Positions 1 through 10,213 of a stretch of 64,000 nucleotides of DNA are shown here, piece after piece. The DNA lies in assembly GCA_019059635.1 (NCBI GenBank), contig JAGVRJ010000013.1:1-64000 (forward strand), in the 5' to 3' direction. A program made the translations under genes and the position numbers. The stretch comes from Proales similis (Eukaryota; Rotifera; Eurotatoria; Ploima; Proalidae). The notes under the pieces are model-generated. The model made no database searches, had not been told where the DNA came from, and was given only the letters and a program-made list of their open reading frames with translations. Numbering within the stretch: position 1 is the stretch's first letter; each line of letters starts with the position of its first letter.

Positions 1-842
1 CAACCCCTAAACCTAAACCTAAACCCTAAACCTAAACCTAAACCTAAACCCTAAACCCTAAAAACCTAAACCCTAAACCTAAACCTAAACCCTAAACCCT
101 AAAAACCTAAACCCCTAAACCTAAACCTAAAACCTAAACCTAAACCTAAACCCTAAACCTAAAACCCTAAACCTAAACCTAAACCTAAACCTAAAACCCT
201 AAACCCTAAAACCTAAACCTAAACCTAAAACCCTAAACCCTAAACCTAAACCTAAACCTAAACCCTAAACCTAAACCTAAACCCTAAACCTAAACCTAAA
301 CCCTAAACCTAAAACCTAAACCTAAACCTAAACCCTAAACCCTAAACCTAAACCTAAACCTAAACCTAAACCTAAACCTAAACCTAAACCTAAACCTAAA
401 ACCTAAAACCTAAAACCCTAAAACCCTAAACCTAAAACCTAAACCCTAAACCTAAACCCTAAAACCCTAAACCTAAACCTAAACCCTAAACCCTAAACCT
501 AAAACCCTAAACCTAAACCTAAACCTAAACCTAAACCCTAAACCTAAACCTAAACCTAAACCTAAACCTAAACCTAAACCCTAAAACCTAAACCCTAAAC
601 CCTAAAAACCTAAACCTAAACCCTAAAACCCTAAACCTAAACCTAAACCCTAAACCCTAAACCCTAAACCTAAACCTAAAACCTAAACCTAAACCCTAAA
701 CCTAAACCTAAACCCTAAACCTAAACCTAAACCTAAACCTAAACCTAAACCCTAAAACCCTAAACCTAAACCTAAACCTAAACCCTAAACCTAAACCTAA
801 ACCCCTAAAACCTAAACCTAACCTAAACCCTAAACCTAAACC
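1..842. repeat. Telomeric repeat array, CCTAAA/CCCTAAA
   Basis: The whole stretch consists of CCTAAA (6-nt) and CCCTAAA (7-nt) units mixed irregularly, with occasional CCCCTAAA or AAAACCTAAA variants. The C-rich strand reads 5' to 3' inward from base 1, the orientation expected at the left end of a chromosome. The G strand would be TTTAGG/TTTAGGG. The array stops abruptly at about 842, where satellite DNA begins. Confidence 0.95.
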
Positions 843-846
843 GACC

Positions 847-2279
847 TTAGAACCTTGGTCCAGGACTTAAGGTTTTCTCGGCCGGCATCTTTCGGCAGCG
901 TTTGGCACTATTTTTTCCTGTTCCATCTTGTAGAGCTTGGTCTCTTCTGGCATTTAAAAAAGTTTCAGCTCGCTGGCACCAAAAACAGCCAAGATATCCA
1001 CAACCGAAGTTTCCAACCTGAGACCCTTTGCCCTGGACTTGAGTTTTTCTGGAACGGCATCTCTCGGAATCGTTTGGCACTTTTTTCACCCATTCTCTCT
1101 TGAAGAGCAGGGTCTCCTCTATCATCAAAAAAAGTTTCAGCTCGCTGGCACAAGAAACAGCCAAGATATCCACCGCCGAAGTTTCCGACCTTAGAACCTT
1201 GGTCCAGGACTTAAGGTTTTCTCGGCCGGCATCTTTCGGCAGCGTTTGGCACTATTTTTTCCTGTTCCATCTTGTAGAGCTTGGTCTCTTCTGGCATTTA
1301 AAAAAGTTTCAGCTCGCCGGCACCAAAAACAGCCAAGATATCCACCGCCGAAGTTTCCGACCTTAGAACCTTGGTCCAGGACTTAAGGTTTTCTCGGCCG
1401 GCATCTTTCGGCAGCGTTTGGCACTATTTTTTCCTGTTCCATCTTGTAGAGCTTGGTCTCTTCTGGCATTTAAAAAAGTTTCAGCTCACCGGCACCAAAA
1501 ACAGCCAAGATATCCACCGCCGAAGTTTCCGACCTTAGAACCTTGGTCCAGGACTTAAGGTTTTCTCGGCCGGCATCTTTCGGCAGCGTTTGGCACTATT
1601 TTTTCCTGTTCCATCTTGTAGAGCTTGGTCTCTTCTGGCATTTAAAAAAGTTTCAGCTCGCCGGCACCAAAAACAGCCAAGATATCCACCGCCGAAGTTT
1701 CCGACCTTAGAACCTTGGTCCAGGACTTAAGGTTTTCTCGGCCGGCATCTTTCGGCAGCGTTTGGCACTATTTTTTCCTGTTCCATCTTGTAGAGCTTGG
1801 TCTCTTCTGGCATTTAAAAAAGTTTCAGCTCGCTGGCACCAAAAACAGCCAAGATATCCACAACCGAAGTTTCCAACCTGAGACCCTTTGCCCTGGACTT
1901 GAGTTTTTCTGGAACGGCATCTCTCGGAATCGTTTGGCACTTTTTTCACCCATTCTCTCTTGAAGAGCAGGGTCTCCTCTATCATCAAAAAAAGTTTCAG
2001 CTCGCTGGCACAAGAAACAGCCGAGTTATACTCGACAGAAGTTTCTGGATTAAGTCCCTTGGACGTGGACTTAAGTTTTTCTCGGACGGCATTTTTCGGC
2101 ATCGGTTGGCACTCTTTTTACCAACTCTATCTTGAAGAGCAAAGTCTACTCTATCTTTTAAAAAAAGTTTTAGCTTGCTGGCACAAAAAACAGCCGAGAT
2201 ATCCTCGACCGAAGTTTCCACCCTGAGTCCTCTATCATCTTCTATCATTTAAACAAGTTTCAGCTTGCTAGCACTAAAA
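847..2279. repeat. Subtelomeric satellite, 172-bp tandem unit
   Basis: A unit of 172 bp restarts at 847, 1019, 1191, 1363, 1535, 1707, 1879, 2051 and about 2224. At least three unit types occur. The run 847-1164 recurs identically at 1707-2024, exactly 860 bp (five units) later, so a higher-order arrangement exists. The units near 2051-2279 are more diverged. Several reading frames stay open through the repeat, but they only echo the repeated DNA and I do not regard them as genes. Confidence 0.95.
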
Positions 2280-2766
2280 ACGGCCTTCTGTCGAGGATTT
2301 TTGCTCGAATGTTATTCTTAGCCCTACTCCGTTTAAATAGGTCAAAACCTTTATTGACCTAGCAAAAAGCATAACTCCTTCTCTTAAATTAAAAAACTTG
2401 CGTTTTCAGCACTGCGCGCTTCCAAAATTCAAAAATTGCAAAAATGATCCGATTGGGCCAAATTTTTGCATGTGTTTATATTTTGCACCAACAACAACAC
2501 CCTCAAAATTTGGTGAGCTTCTGATGCTCCGAAAAAAAGTTGTGCGAATTTGCCGCCCCGGGATTCGAACCCTGACCGCCAAAATGGGCCAAAACTCAAC
2601 ATGCTCCGATTTGGCTCAAATTTTGGCAGCAAGTGCGGAAACTCGATTCTACTCGATTGCCAAAGTTTCATTTTCATCCGACTTTGCGTTCGCGAGTTAT
2701 CGTCTGGACGGACGGACGGACACCAGGGGTACCTCTAACACCTTCGCGTGAAGCGCGCAGGTAACC
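2280..2766. mobile_element. Insert within satellite, possible SINE-like element
   Basis: This segment interrupts the satellite, which resumes at about 2767. It contains GGATTCGAACCC at about 2561-2572, whose complement matches a pol III B-box (GGTTCGAATCC), and a (GGAC)n run at about 2705-2721. Two similar stretches near 2449 and 2609 suggest an internal duplication of about 160 bp. No complete tRNA can be folded and no transposase or reverse transcriptase frame is visible. A degenerate short interspersed element is one reading; a composite of unknown repeats is another. Confidence 0.4.
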
Positions 2767-2999
2767 CTTAAGTTTTTCTCGGACGGCATTTTTCGGCATC
2801 GGTTGGCACTCTTTTTACCAACTCTATCTTGTAGAGCAGAGTCTCTTCTATCATTTAAACAAGTTTCAGCTCGCTGGCACAAGAAACAGCCGAGTTATCC
2901 TCGACAGAAGTTTCTGGATTAAGTCCCTTGGCCGTAGACTTAAGTTTTTCTCGGACGGCATTTTTCGGCATCGGTTGGCACTCTTATTACCCATTGCGG
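2767..2999. repeat. Satellite units resumed after the insert
   Basis: This stretch repeats the diverged 172-bp satellite type seen around 2051-2150 (CTCGGACGGCATTTTTCGGC and following). About one and a third units are present before the sequence becomes unique near 3000. Confidence 0.85.
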
Positions 3000-3167
3000 C
3001 CTGTTTGTGTCGTACTTTCCGTTTGTTCCAACTATCAAGTTCAGTGTGATAGACCATTTGATAACCAGAAGATCTCTCCCACTTGCATCGAATCACCAAG
3101 TCCGGGCCTCAAGGTTTCCTTCACCCGGCCACGATCAGCATTGCTTGGCGTCATTGCCAATCAGCTT

Positions 3168-3375
3168 CAGTGACTACAAAAAGTTTTAAGAATGAAGCTT
3201 CACTCATTATTCAACTTAATTTTTTTTGACGTGAAGCTATTTTGAGTCACAATTCGTTACAAAGAGAAGAAAATTCTTTTTCGAAAAGTTACTTGAGATT
3301 TTTCAAGACCTAACCGGTTAGGAAAAATCAACAAAAGAAATTAAGCGTCATTCTAAATCATTTTTGTAGTCACTG
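3168..3375. mobile_element. Fold-back (MITE-like) element with terminal inverted repeats
   Basis: CAGTGACTACAAAAA at 3168-3182 is repeated as its exact reverse complement at 3361-3375. With a few mismatches the inverted repeat extends inward to about 34 bp per arm. The element is about 208 bp long and encodes nothing. No clear target-site duplication was found in the flanks, so the transposon class is undetermined. Confidence 0.5.
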
Positions 3376-3901
3376 TAGGTTATCTACCTACAGCAATTTT
3401 AGGGTTTTAAAGAATTTTACGGGTTTAGTTAACTTTATTTGGCTTTTTATTTACCGCTTTTAAATACCGTATAATAAATTAAGATTTTATGATCCCAAAT
3501 CAATTGCCTTTGATTATGAAAATTTTATGAAGGAATACTTGACAATAGCATGGGAAATCGTAAAAATGAATAATACTCGCAGATATCGATTTTCGCCATG
3601 CTCTTGCTGAACCGTAAATTTTATCTTTTTTACCCATCTCTTTTGTGATTTGACTGCCTGTATCTGAACATTTAATAGTTTCAACTGCTTCTTAACACTT
3701 TTTTTAAGCAAGCGTCAATCACGTGATTAGCTTGATCCTTGATTAAATTATTTGAAATATTCGTTTTTCTAATAAATGAAGTTCTTTTTTTCATTTCATT
3801 AAATTTGTTTTGAATTTGCTTTAACTTGAAGCAATAATTAGTCTTTAATAAATTTCAGGTTTAGATTTTAAAATAAAACTTTACTTCTCTCCAAAAACAC
3901 A
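3376..3901. other. Unique AT-rich 5' flank of SNAP-25
   Basis: No coding or repeat structure is recognised here. A splice-acceptor-like TTTCAG lies at about 3854-3859, upstream of the first SNAP-25 exon, and may end a 5' untranslated intron. Confidence 0.4.
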
Positions 3902-6503
3902 ATGAGCTCAAATCAACCAGGTACAAATGATCGGCCCAAAACCGAACTTGAAGAGATTCAAATTCAAATGAACACTGTTCAAAACGAGGTAAATGGTTTT
4001 TTTGTAAAGAAAATAGTCACTGAGCACATCTGAAATGTCCTGAAGCCAAGTTTATTACCCGAAATTTCTATCTTGATATCTTCTAATACCCGCTCAGCTC
4101 TAAAATAATTCTATTGCTTTGTCATTGTGAGTTGAAATTCAGCTCTGACGACTAAGATATGAAATTTGTATGTTTTTGAGGCCGCTGTATCCTTAAACCC
4201 TGAAAATCCTTTTAGTTTCAGGATTTTATCACAAGAAAACATTTCTCCACTCATACAGAATCAACAAAACTAACAATGCGCTTTAACAAGTTTTGTTAGA
4301 CTAGACTATAATAATAGATATTGATTCAGGCTATTGCTCAAATTAATTCCTCTTCACAAGAAGTTAAGAACTGAATTGCTCCAATGAGGAAGTTTGTACG
4401 AATGAAATGAATTATTAATTATCACTGAAAAAACGGCGAATTATGTGTTCATTTGAGCATTCGGTTTGAGCATTGACTAGTCCCACTATAATACTATGAG
4501 TGAATCATTGACTTGCTTATCATCAACATCCTAAAAATTGGAATTAACTGAGATCGAGAAGCTGAAGTCTGCGAGTGAAACTTTTATATTATATTTGGTT
4601 AAGATCATGTTAAATATTGGCATCAAAAGCTTTTTCATACTCGGTTAGACAGATAACCCTTGGAATTAAAACAAATTAAATCAAAGAATTCTACGATTTT
4701 TCTACGCAATCGATTTTTTACAAATTATTTAAGTAGAATTCAATGAAAGAAAATCGGCGTTGAGTTCCCGAGGCAACGATGAAAGCTCCTCTTTATTTGC
4801 ATGTTTCTGCTTCCGATTTTGGCTCTGAAATAATGTCATCGCATAAAAATTAACTAAAATGGGCAGCAAAAGCATTTTGTAGCATGCAAATACGTTTAGT
4901 GTTTTTTTTTTAAGCTAGAAATTTTTATTATGAATTACTTAAATCAACATCTTACACCATTGGCATTCAAACGGATGTGATTCAAGATAGTGCAAGATTA
5001 TGATTAAGTTGATCCGATATTTATGGGGTTTTCTGGCAAATTTAAGCGTCCATTTGCAAAAGTGTTAGGGCCCTAAGCTTGCTTTCGTTCGTTTATTGCT
5101 CTTTATCGTATTTTGTCTTTTTTGTAAGTTAAATACTTATGTCTTTTTGTCAGCCAGTTCTAAGCACTATCTGATTTCTTCCGAAACATAATTGATGTAT
5201 TAAGGCCTGGCAAGTTTTAACGATTGCATTCTGGTTTCAGATCGAAGTGTTTGTCATTCATAATTCGCTCTTGGGAAAACAGTGGTGAATCAATTCGATG
5301 TGACATAATTATTCACTTTCGCTCACTCGCATTTAGCTCCCCACTCATCCAATTAATCTAATGTTGACGCTGTTAAATTAAAGGCAAGAGGATTTCCATA
5401 TCCATAGGGCTGTGGTATTTCCTCTAGACTCATAACATAAATAAATCCCTATTTGAGATGTTCATACTTCAATTTCGTCATTTTCAAGACCACATCGTCA
5501 GTGAGCTGGTGCTTTATTTAAGATTGTGTAGAAGCTATAGATCCCAATTCCACTGGAATGAAAATCTAACCCATCCAAAAAGTTAGAAGACAGACATTTG
5601 TGAAAATGTCTAGTAAGTGGTCAGGAAGTAAAAAAGAGGAAGAAAAGGGAAAGGGCAAGCCTGAACTTGGCCCTGATGGGAAACCGATCCCAGAAATTCC
5701 TCTAACTGAAGCTCAACAGATCCAGCTTCAAATTGAAAATAAGGCTTCAGAGGTGCTCTTATGACCTCTATTTTGAATTAAAATTTATCTCTCTAACCGC
5801 ACTTATTTTTTAAGTCACTGGAAAGCACACGAAGAATGGTTCAGATGCTCGATGAGGTTTGTAGTTTCTCAAATCTTAGTGAAACCGCCCAGTAAGCATA
5901 TTTAATTAGAGCAAAGAAGCTGGAATTAAAACTCTTGTCATGCTGGACGAGCAAGGAGAACAGTTGGACAGAATTGAAGAAGGCGCTGATCGAATAAATA
6001 AAGAGATGAAGGAAGCAGAGAAGAACTTGGAGGGATTGGAAAAATGCTGCGGTTTGTGCGTTTTGCCATGGCAGAGGCAAAACAATATTGAAAAAGATGT
6101 AGACTATAAAAATACTTGGAAATCAAATGAGGATGGCAAAGTTAATTCCAACGGACCTAGAAGAATAATTGGAGACATGGGACCTGCAACAAAAGGTTTC
6201 GTGAACCGCATAACAAACGACGCGCGAGAGGATGAAATGGATGAGAACTTGGTGCAAGTATCAAGTATGATTGGAAATCTTCGGAACATGGCAATCGATA
6301 TGGGCACCGAAATTGAAAACCAAAACAACCTTATTACCAGAGTTCAAAAGAAGGTAAATTTCCCCAAAAGCTTTTCTTTTTTATTAAGCTATTCAAAACT
6401 GATTCATTCAAAATTTGCTAAAATTAACTCACTATAGACCGAATCTAATACATCCCGAGTAGAGGGGGCAAACAAGCGCGCTAACAAGCTTCTCAAGACT
6501 TGA
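3902..6503 (+). CDS. Snap25: SNAP-25 family t-SNARE with two alternative first exons
   Basis: SNAP-25 supplies two SNARE helices to the fusion complex at the plasma membrane. Two start exons can each splice in phase 0 to the shared body: exon 1a 3902-3988 (29 codons) and exon 1b 5606-5752 (49 codons). Shared exons are 5815-5856, 5910-6353 and 6438-6503. The body carries SLESTRRM, then [20 protein letters not shown] of the first SNARE motif, the linker [11 protein letters not shown] with three cysteines for palmitoylation, and the second SNARE motif from about 6210 ([13 protein letters not shown]). The predicted products are about 213 and 233 residues, close to the usual 206. Exon 1b is longer and Lys/Glu-rich, and its donor (GTGCTC) is weak. 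Confidence 0.93.
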
Positions 6504-6985
6504 ACAGAATCTCTTCATTAATTTTTTCCTACTAATACCTAGTATGATTGAGTTTTCTGTAATTTAGTCTGTTCAACGTTGTATGCTATATTCTTAAAAT
6601 TTGTATATTCGTAAAATTATGGCTTTATTTGAATTGTTGTTAGCTTTGCAATTTAAACGTACAGTGCTTAGTTATTTTATATGTTCTGTCTTATTATTTG
6701 CGCTTTTATGTTTTAATGTCCTTTATTTAAGCTCTATCTAACTTATCTTTCTAAAGGTTGATAGCTCGAACGTCCGTATTGACATGGCTGAACAAAGAGC
6801 AAAGAAAATTATCAATTCTTAGGATTTTTTTAAGTTGCCTATTATTGTATCGGACAAATTTATTTAATTTCCTCCTTAGAAGTAATCAGTTAATGGTTCC
6901 AATGATTCTTTACCTTAATAGCATTTTTCTGAATTCTTAACGAGTATGAATCTTTAACTTGATAAATTATGCAATTTTATTAGTG

Positions 6986-7000
6986 AATAAAGCATTTATT
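6986..7000. terminator. Back-to-back poly(A) signals of SNAP-25 and NCKX
   Basis: AATAAA lies on the plus strand at 6986-6991 and TTTATT (AATAAA on minus) at 6995-7000. The minus signal sits 40 nt past the NCKX stop. The plus signal would give SNAP-25 a 3' UTR of about 480 nt. The two convergent genes therefore end within the same 15 bp. Confidence 0.6.
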
Positions 7001-7039
7001 CAAGAAACTAACCAACAGAAAATTTTTTAAATCTGGTTA

Positions 7040-9417
7040 TTAGCAACTCGGAGGGTTTACGTAGCCAAAAAAATTAAGTTCGACAGCTGATGAAAAAATC
7101 AGAAAAATACAATACAAAAATATAAATATCAACCCTGATTTTCTGTCGAGGTGCCATTGTCTTTGATATATTACCGCAAGCTAAGATTCGTGATTATTAA
7201 ATACTTTTAATTTACTCAAGGAAAAGGTACTTACGGTAGAGGCCACGCAGCTAATCAATAAGACTGAGTCGAAGAATAGTCCGTTTGAATTAATGATTGC
7301 CTTAAAAAGTCATTAGGCAGAGCATAGAAAAAGGCTATTGCTTACTTACCGCGCACTGTCTAAAAGAAGATTTGATCAACCATGGGACTGCAAGGCCGAT
7401 CAGCAAATCAAAAACATTTGATCCTATAATGTTTGAAACGCCCATATCTACCAGTCCTTTTCTCACAACGACGATACTTGTGTAAGCGTCAGGTATACTG
7501 GTACCAGCAGCAATAAATGAAATAGCCATAAGGCTATCAGGTATTCCAATCGTGTGACCAATAATTGTTATCTAAGAAAATTAATAAGAGTTAAGAAATT
7601 TAGCTTCGAAATTCTCAAAGAAATAACTCAAAAGCTTTAACCATCCAAACCACGACGTATGAGAAGACTGCCAGCCAGAATATTGATAAGCTGAACGATA
7701 ACATATACTGGCCTTGGTTTCTTCAAAGAAAATAAGTGAAAACATTAATCTTTTTCGCTAAAAGAACTTATACTTTTGCTGTCGACAATCGGGAACTGTA
7801 AAATAAATAACACATTTGAGGGGAAAGAAAAGCATCCAATCGATTAAAAATATCCAGTCTATAGGTTGAACTACAACTGGCATGTCGCTCAAAAGAATTT
7901 GATAACTTGACCATCCAATGGGATATTTGTCACCACTAATAAACATTCTCAGAACTGTGGTGATTTCAAGAGCGTAATTAACTAATTTTAACCTGTTCAA
8001 ATTTTGTTCAGTTTCCTGTTTTTGTATATTCAGACTCGGTCTCATCCAGTGAAACTTGAATAAAAGAGTAACAGAAGAAAAATACTTTAAAATCTTAAGC
8101 AAACCACCTCATCTATGATCCTCCTTATGGCCATTTGGAACCTAGTTTTCGGTGAAAATTTATCGCTCATCATGATATGAAGTACCGCAGTATCGAAATC
8201 GATTCTAAAAAAATATTTAGTATTTAAAAAAAGAAAATATTATTAAAAATTACTGGCGGGTGGAGGATGCAACAGAAGCATCTGCACTATAAATTATACT
8301 ATTTTCAATGTTCCAGCGAATGACCTGATTCTGATATGAAGGACTTGGGTCATTAATTGATAGGTTTTCGATTGAGATTTCCGGTGAAATTTGTTGGTCG
8401 CGATCATCAAAAAGCGCTATGAGTTCTGTTTTAAAAAATTGGGAAATTTATTTGAGCTAAGGCTTCTTACAGTAGCCTGTTCTAAGCGAATGTCCAGAGC
8501 TCTTGGTAAAATATCCGGGCATTTTGCCACCTCCACTACCCGGCTCGACAATAAAATCGATTGAATGTATGTCAAATCTCAATAAACCAGAAAGGAAATA
8601 TTTCTTGACCCGATCATTATTCCTAGCGATTAGATTTGAGATATTTAGGTTCATTAAAAATTTCAATATGATGGTTGTTATTTTACATCATGATGATCAG
8701 GTAAACTGAATAAGTCATGATGAGAATAAGTGCTTCGTAGAATTCAACTTGATCATCTCTTATGAACTAGAACACATTCAATTGGAATAAAAAAAAACGT
8801 CTAGATCTTTAAATCGCTTACAAGAATAATAAGTATTATTGAAATTGTGTAGAAAACCGAGTCTCTAATCAGTGACCATGGGCTTAACTTAGTCGCCTTC
8901 AGAAAGTGAAGATTATCAACTGCCTTATCAGGGGACAAGGATTTGTTACTTTTGTGACGAGCAATCCACAAATACCTATTACAAGTAATATATTGAAGAC
9001 CGACGAGCCAACAACTGCACCAAAGCTTGGTCCAAGGTCATTCCCAAAAATATTGATGGATGATATAAAAACTTCGGGTGCCGAGCTTCCGGCAGCCATA
9101 AGAGTTGCACCAGCAATGTCCTGATCAAGGTTATATCTCTGGCTAATAAGCTCGAGAGAACTCATAAAGTATTCATCGCATACTTTAGTAATAGCTTTGG
9201 TAAAATAGAATAAAAAAAGAACATGAAATATTACGGCGCCAAATCTACGCTGCGACTGCGTAAATAAGTCTGTAGGGAAATCGTGGATACTAGAAGGTAA
9301 ACACATCTGGCTTGAATTGTTGGCTCCATTTCTACGAACTGTTCCTGAGATTGATGTTTCACTTAATGTTATACACATGAAGCCTAGGAATACTGCTTGT
9401 TTCAAAAAACGTGACAT
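7040..9417 (-). CDS. K+-dependent Na+/Ca2+ exchanger, SLC24 (NCKX) family
   Basis: The protein would extrude Ca2+ and K+ in exchange for Na+ at the plasma or an internal membrane. Eleven exons fit: 9417-8950, 8896-8822, 8766-8687, 8622-8471, 8416-8254, 8204-8108, 8054-7774, 7720-7642, 7571-7350, 7300-7235 and 7180-7040, giving 607 residues, normal for the family. The N-terminus looks like a signal peptide. The alpha-1 repeat has GATLMAAGSSAPEVF and GAVVGSSVFNILLV; the alpha-2 repeat has FIAAGTSIPDAYTS and IIGSNVFDLLIGLAVPW. Both carry the ion-binding Ser/Thr-Pro-Glu/Asp core. The C-terminal hydrophobic tail ends in NPPSC, as in animal NCKX. Exon 4 and the start of exon 7 encode a variable cytoplasmic loop and are the least certain parts. 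The family is certain; the paralogue is not assigned. Confidence 0.92.
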
Positions 9418-10213
9418 TTCGGAGTTATGATTTTGACGATTTATAAAAGATATTTCAAATATTCATATCTGAAGCATTAGTTGCATTTTATTACGGTCAA
9501 AATTGATTTTAAGACAAAATATGGTTGACTGAGCCTATTTATTCAAGCCGTTTGGAGCGCTCTATGAGCAACTGCAAAAGGTCTTATTTGCGAGTGATTT
9601 GGCAGAGGAAGGGATGAATTATTAATTAGTGAAAATTTAGAGGAGTGAAGCAAAGCAAATGCAGAGAAGAAATAAGGAAGAAAATATAGAAGCTTCAATC
9701 CATTGAGAGCTAGAAAATGGGTTTGAGGAGTTGCGCTCATTAATGGCACGCGCGGGAGGACGTCAGGGTGTAAGCTTCGCATGTCTGGTTGTATAATTGC
9801 TTTATTTGATCAAATTGACTGAGTCGCATCAAGCAAAATATAAAGCAGATAAAACATGATTAATAATAAAGGCAAGAATGCATAATAGTTATTGATTTCA
9901 GTCTTTTGGAGCGTTCTTCTCTACCCGCTAAAGCTCACAGCAGCCCAAGACTGTCTTTGGATAATTACTTCTAGCTGACCAATTCGAATTTTTGAGTCAA
10001 AGACAATTTCCAGCATTTAATTTATTAACTACTAATTAAATTGATACAAAATCCAAGTCCAATGAGATTAATGATACAACACATAAAAGTCAGAAGGTTG
10101 GCTACTGGCTAGTACCTAGCCTTAGGTAGCAAAACAGCCTTATATTGCAGTTGAATTTAATGAGAATGAAGATCGAATAAAGAATGCCCAAGTTTGAGAA
10201 AAGATATTTAGGA
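9418..10213. other. Gap between NCKX start and innexin stop
   Basis: This interval holds the NCKX 5' flank and the innexin 3' UTR. TTTATT at 10021-10026 provides a minus-strand AATAAA 188 nt downstream of the innexin stop. A minus-strand frame at 9543-9782 has no recognisable homology and is probably chance. Confidence 0.5.

Noticed and set aside
847-2248. Several overlapping open frames of 60-130 codons in both strands
   Set aside because: They repeat with the 172-bp satellite and encode the same nonsense in each unit; no start context, family match or selection signature.
2550-2640. tRNA gene on the minus strand
   Set aside because: Only the T-loop/B-box core is present; no acceptor stem, D-arm or anticodon arm can be paired around it.
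2398-2751. 117-codon plus-strand frame in the satellite insert
   Set aside because: It runs through the (GGAC)n and duplicated segments, with composition following the repeat; no recognisable domain.
9543-9782. 79-codon minus frame upstream of NCKX
   Set aside because: No homology and it lies where the NCKX promoter should be.
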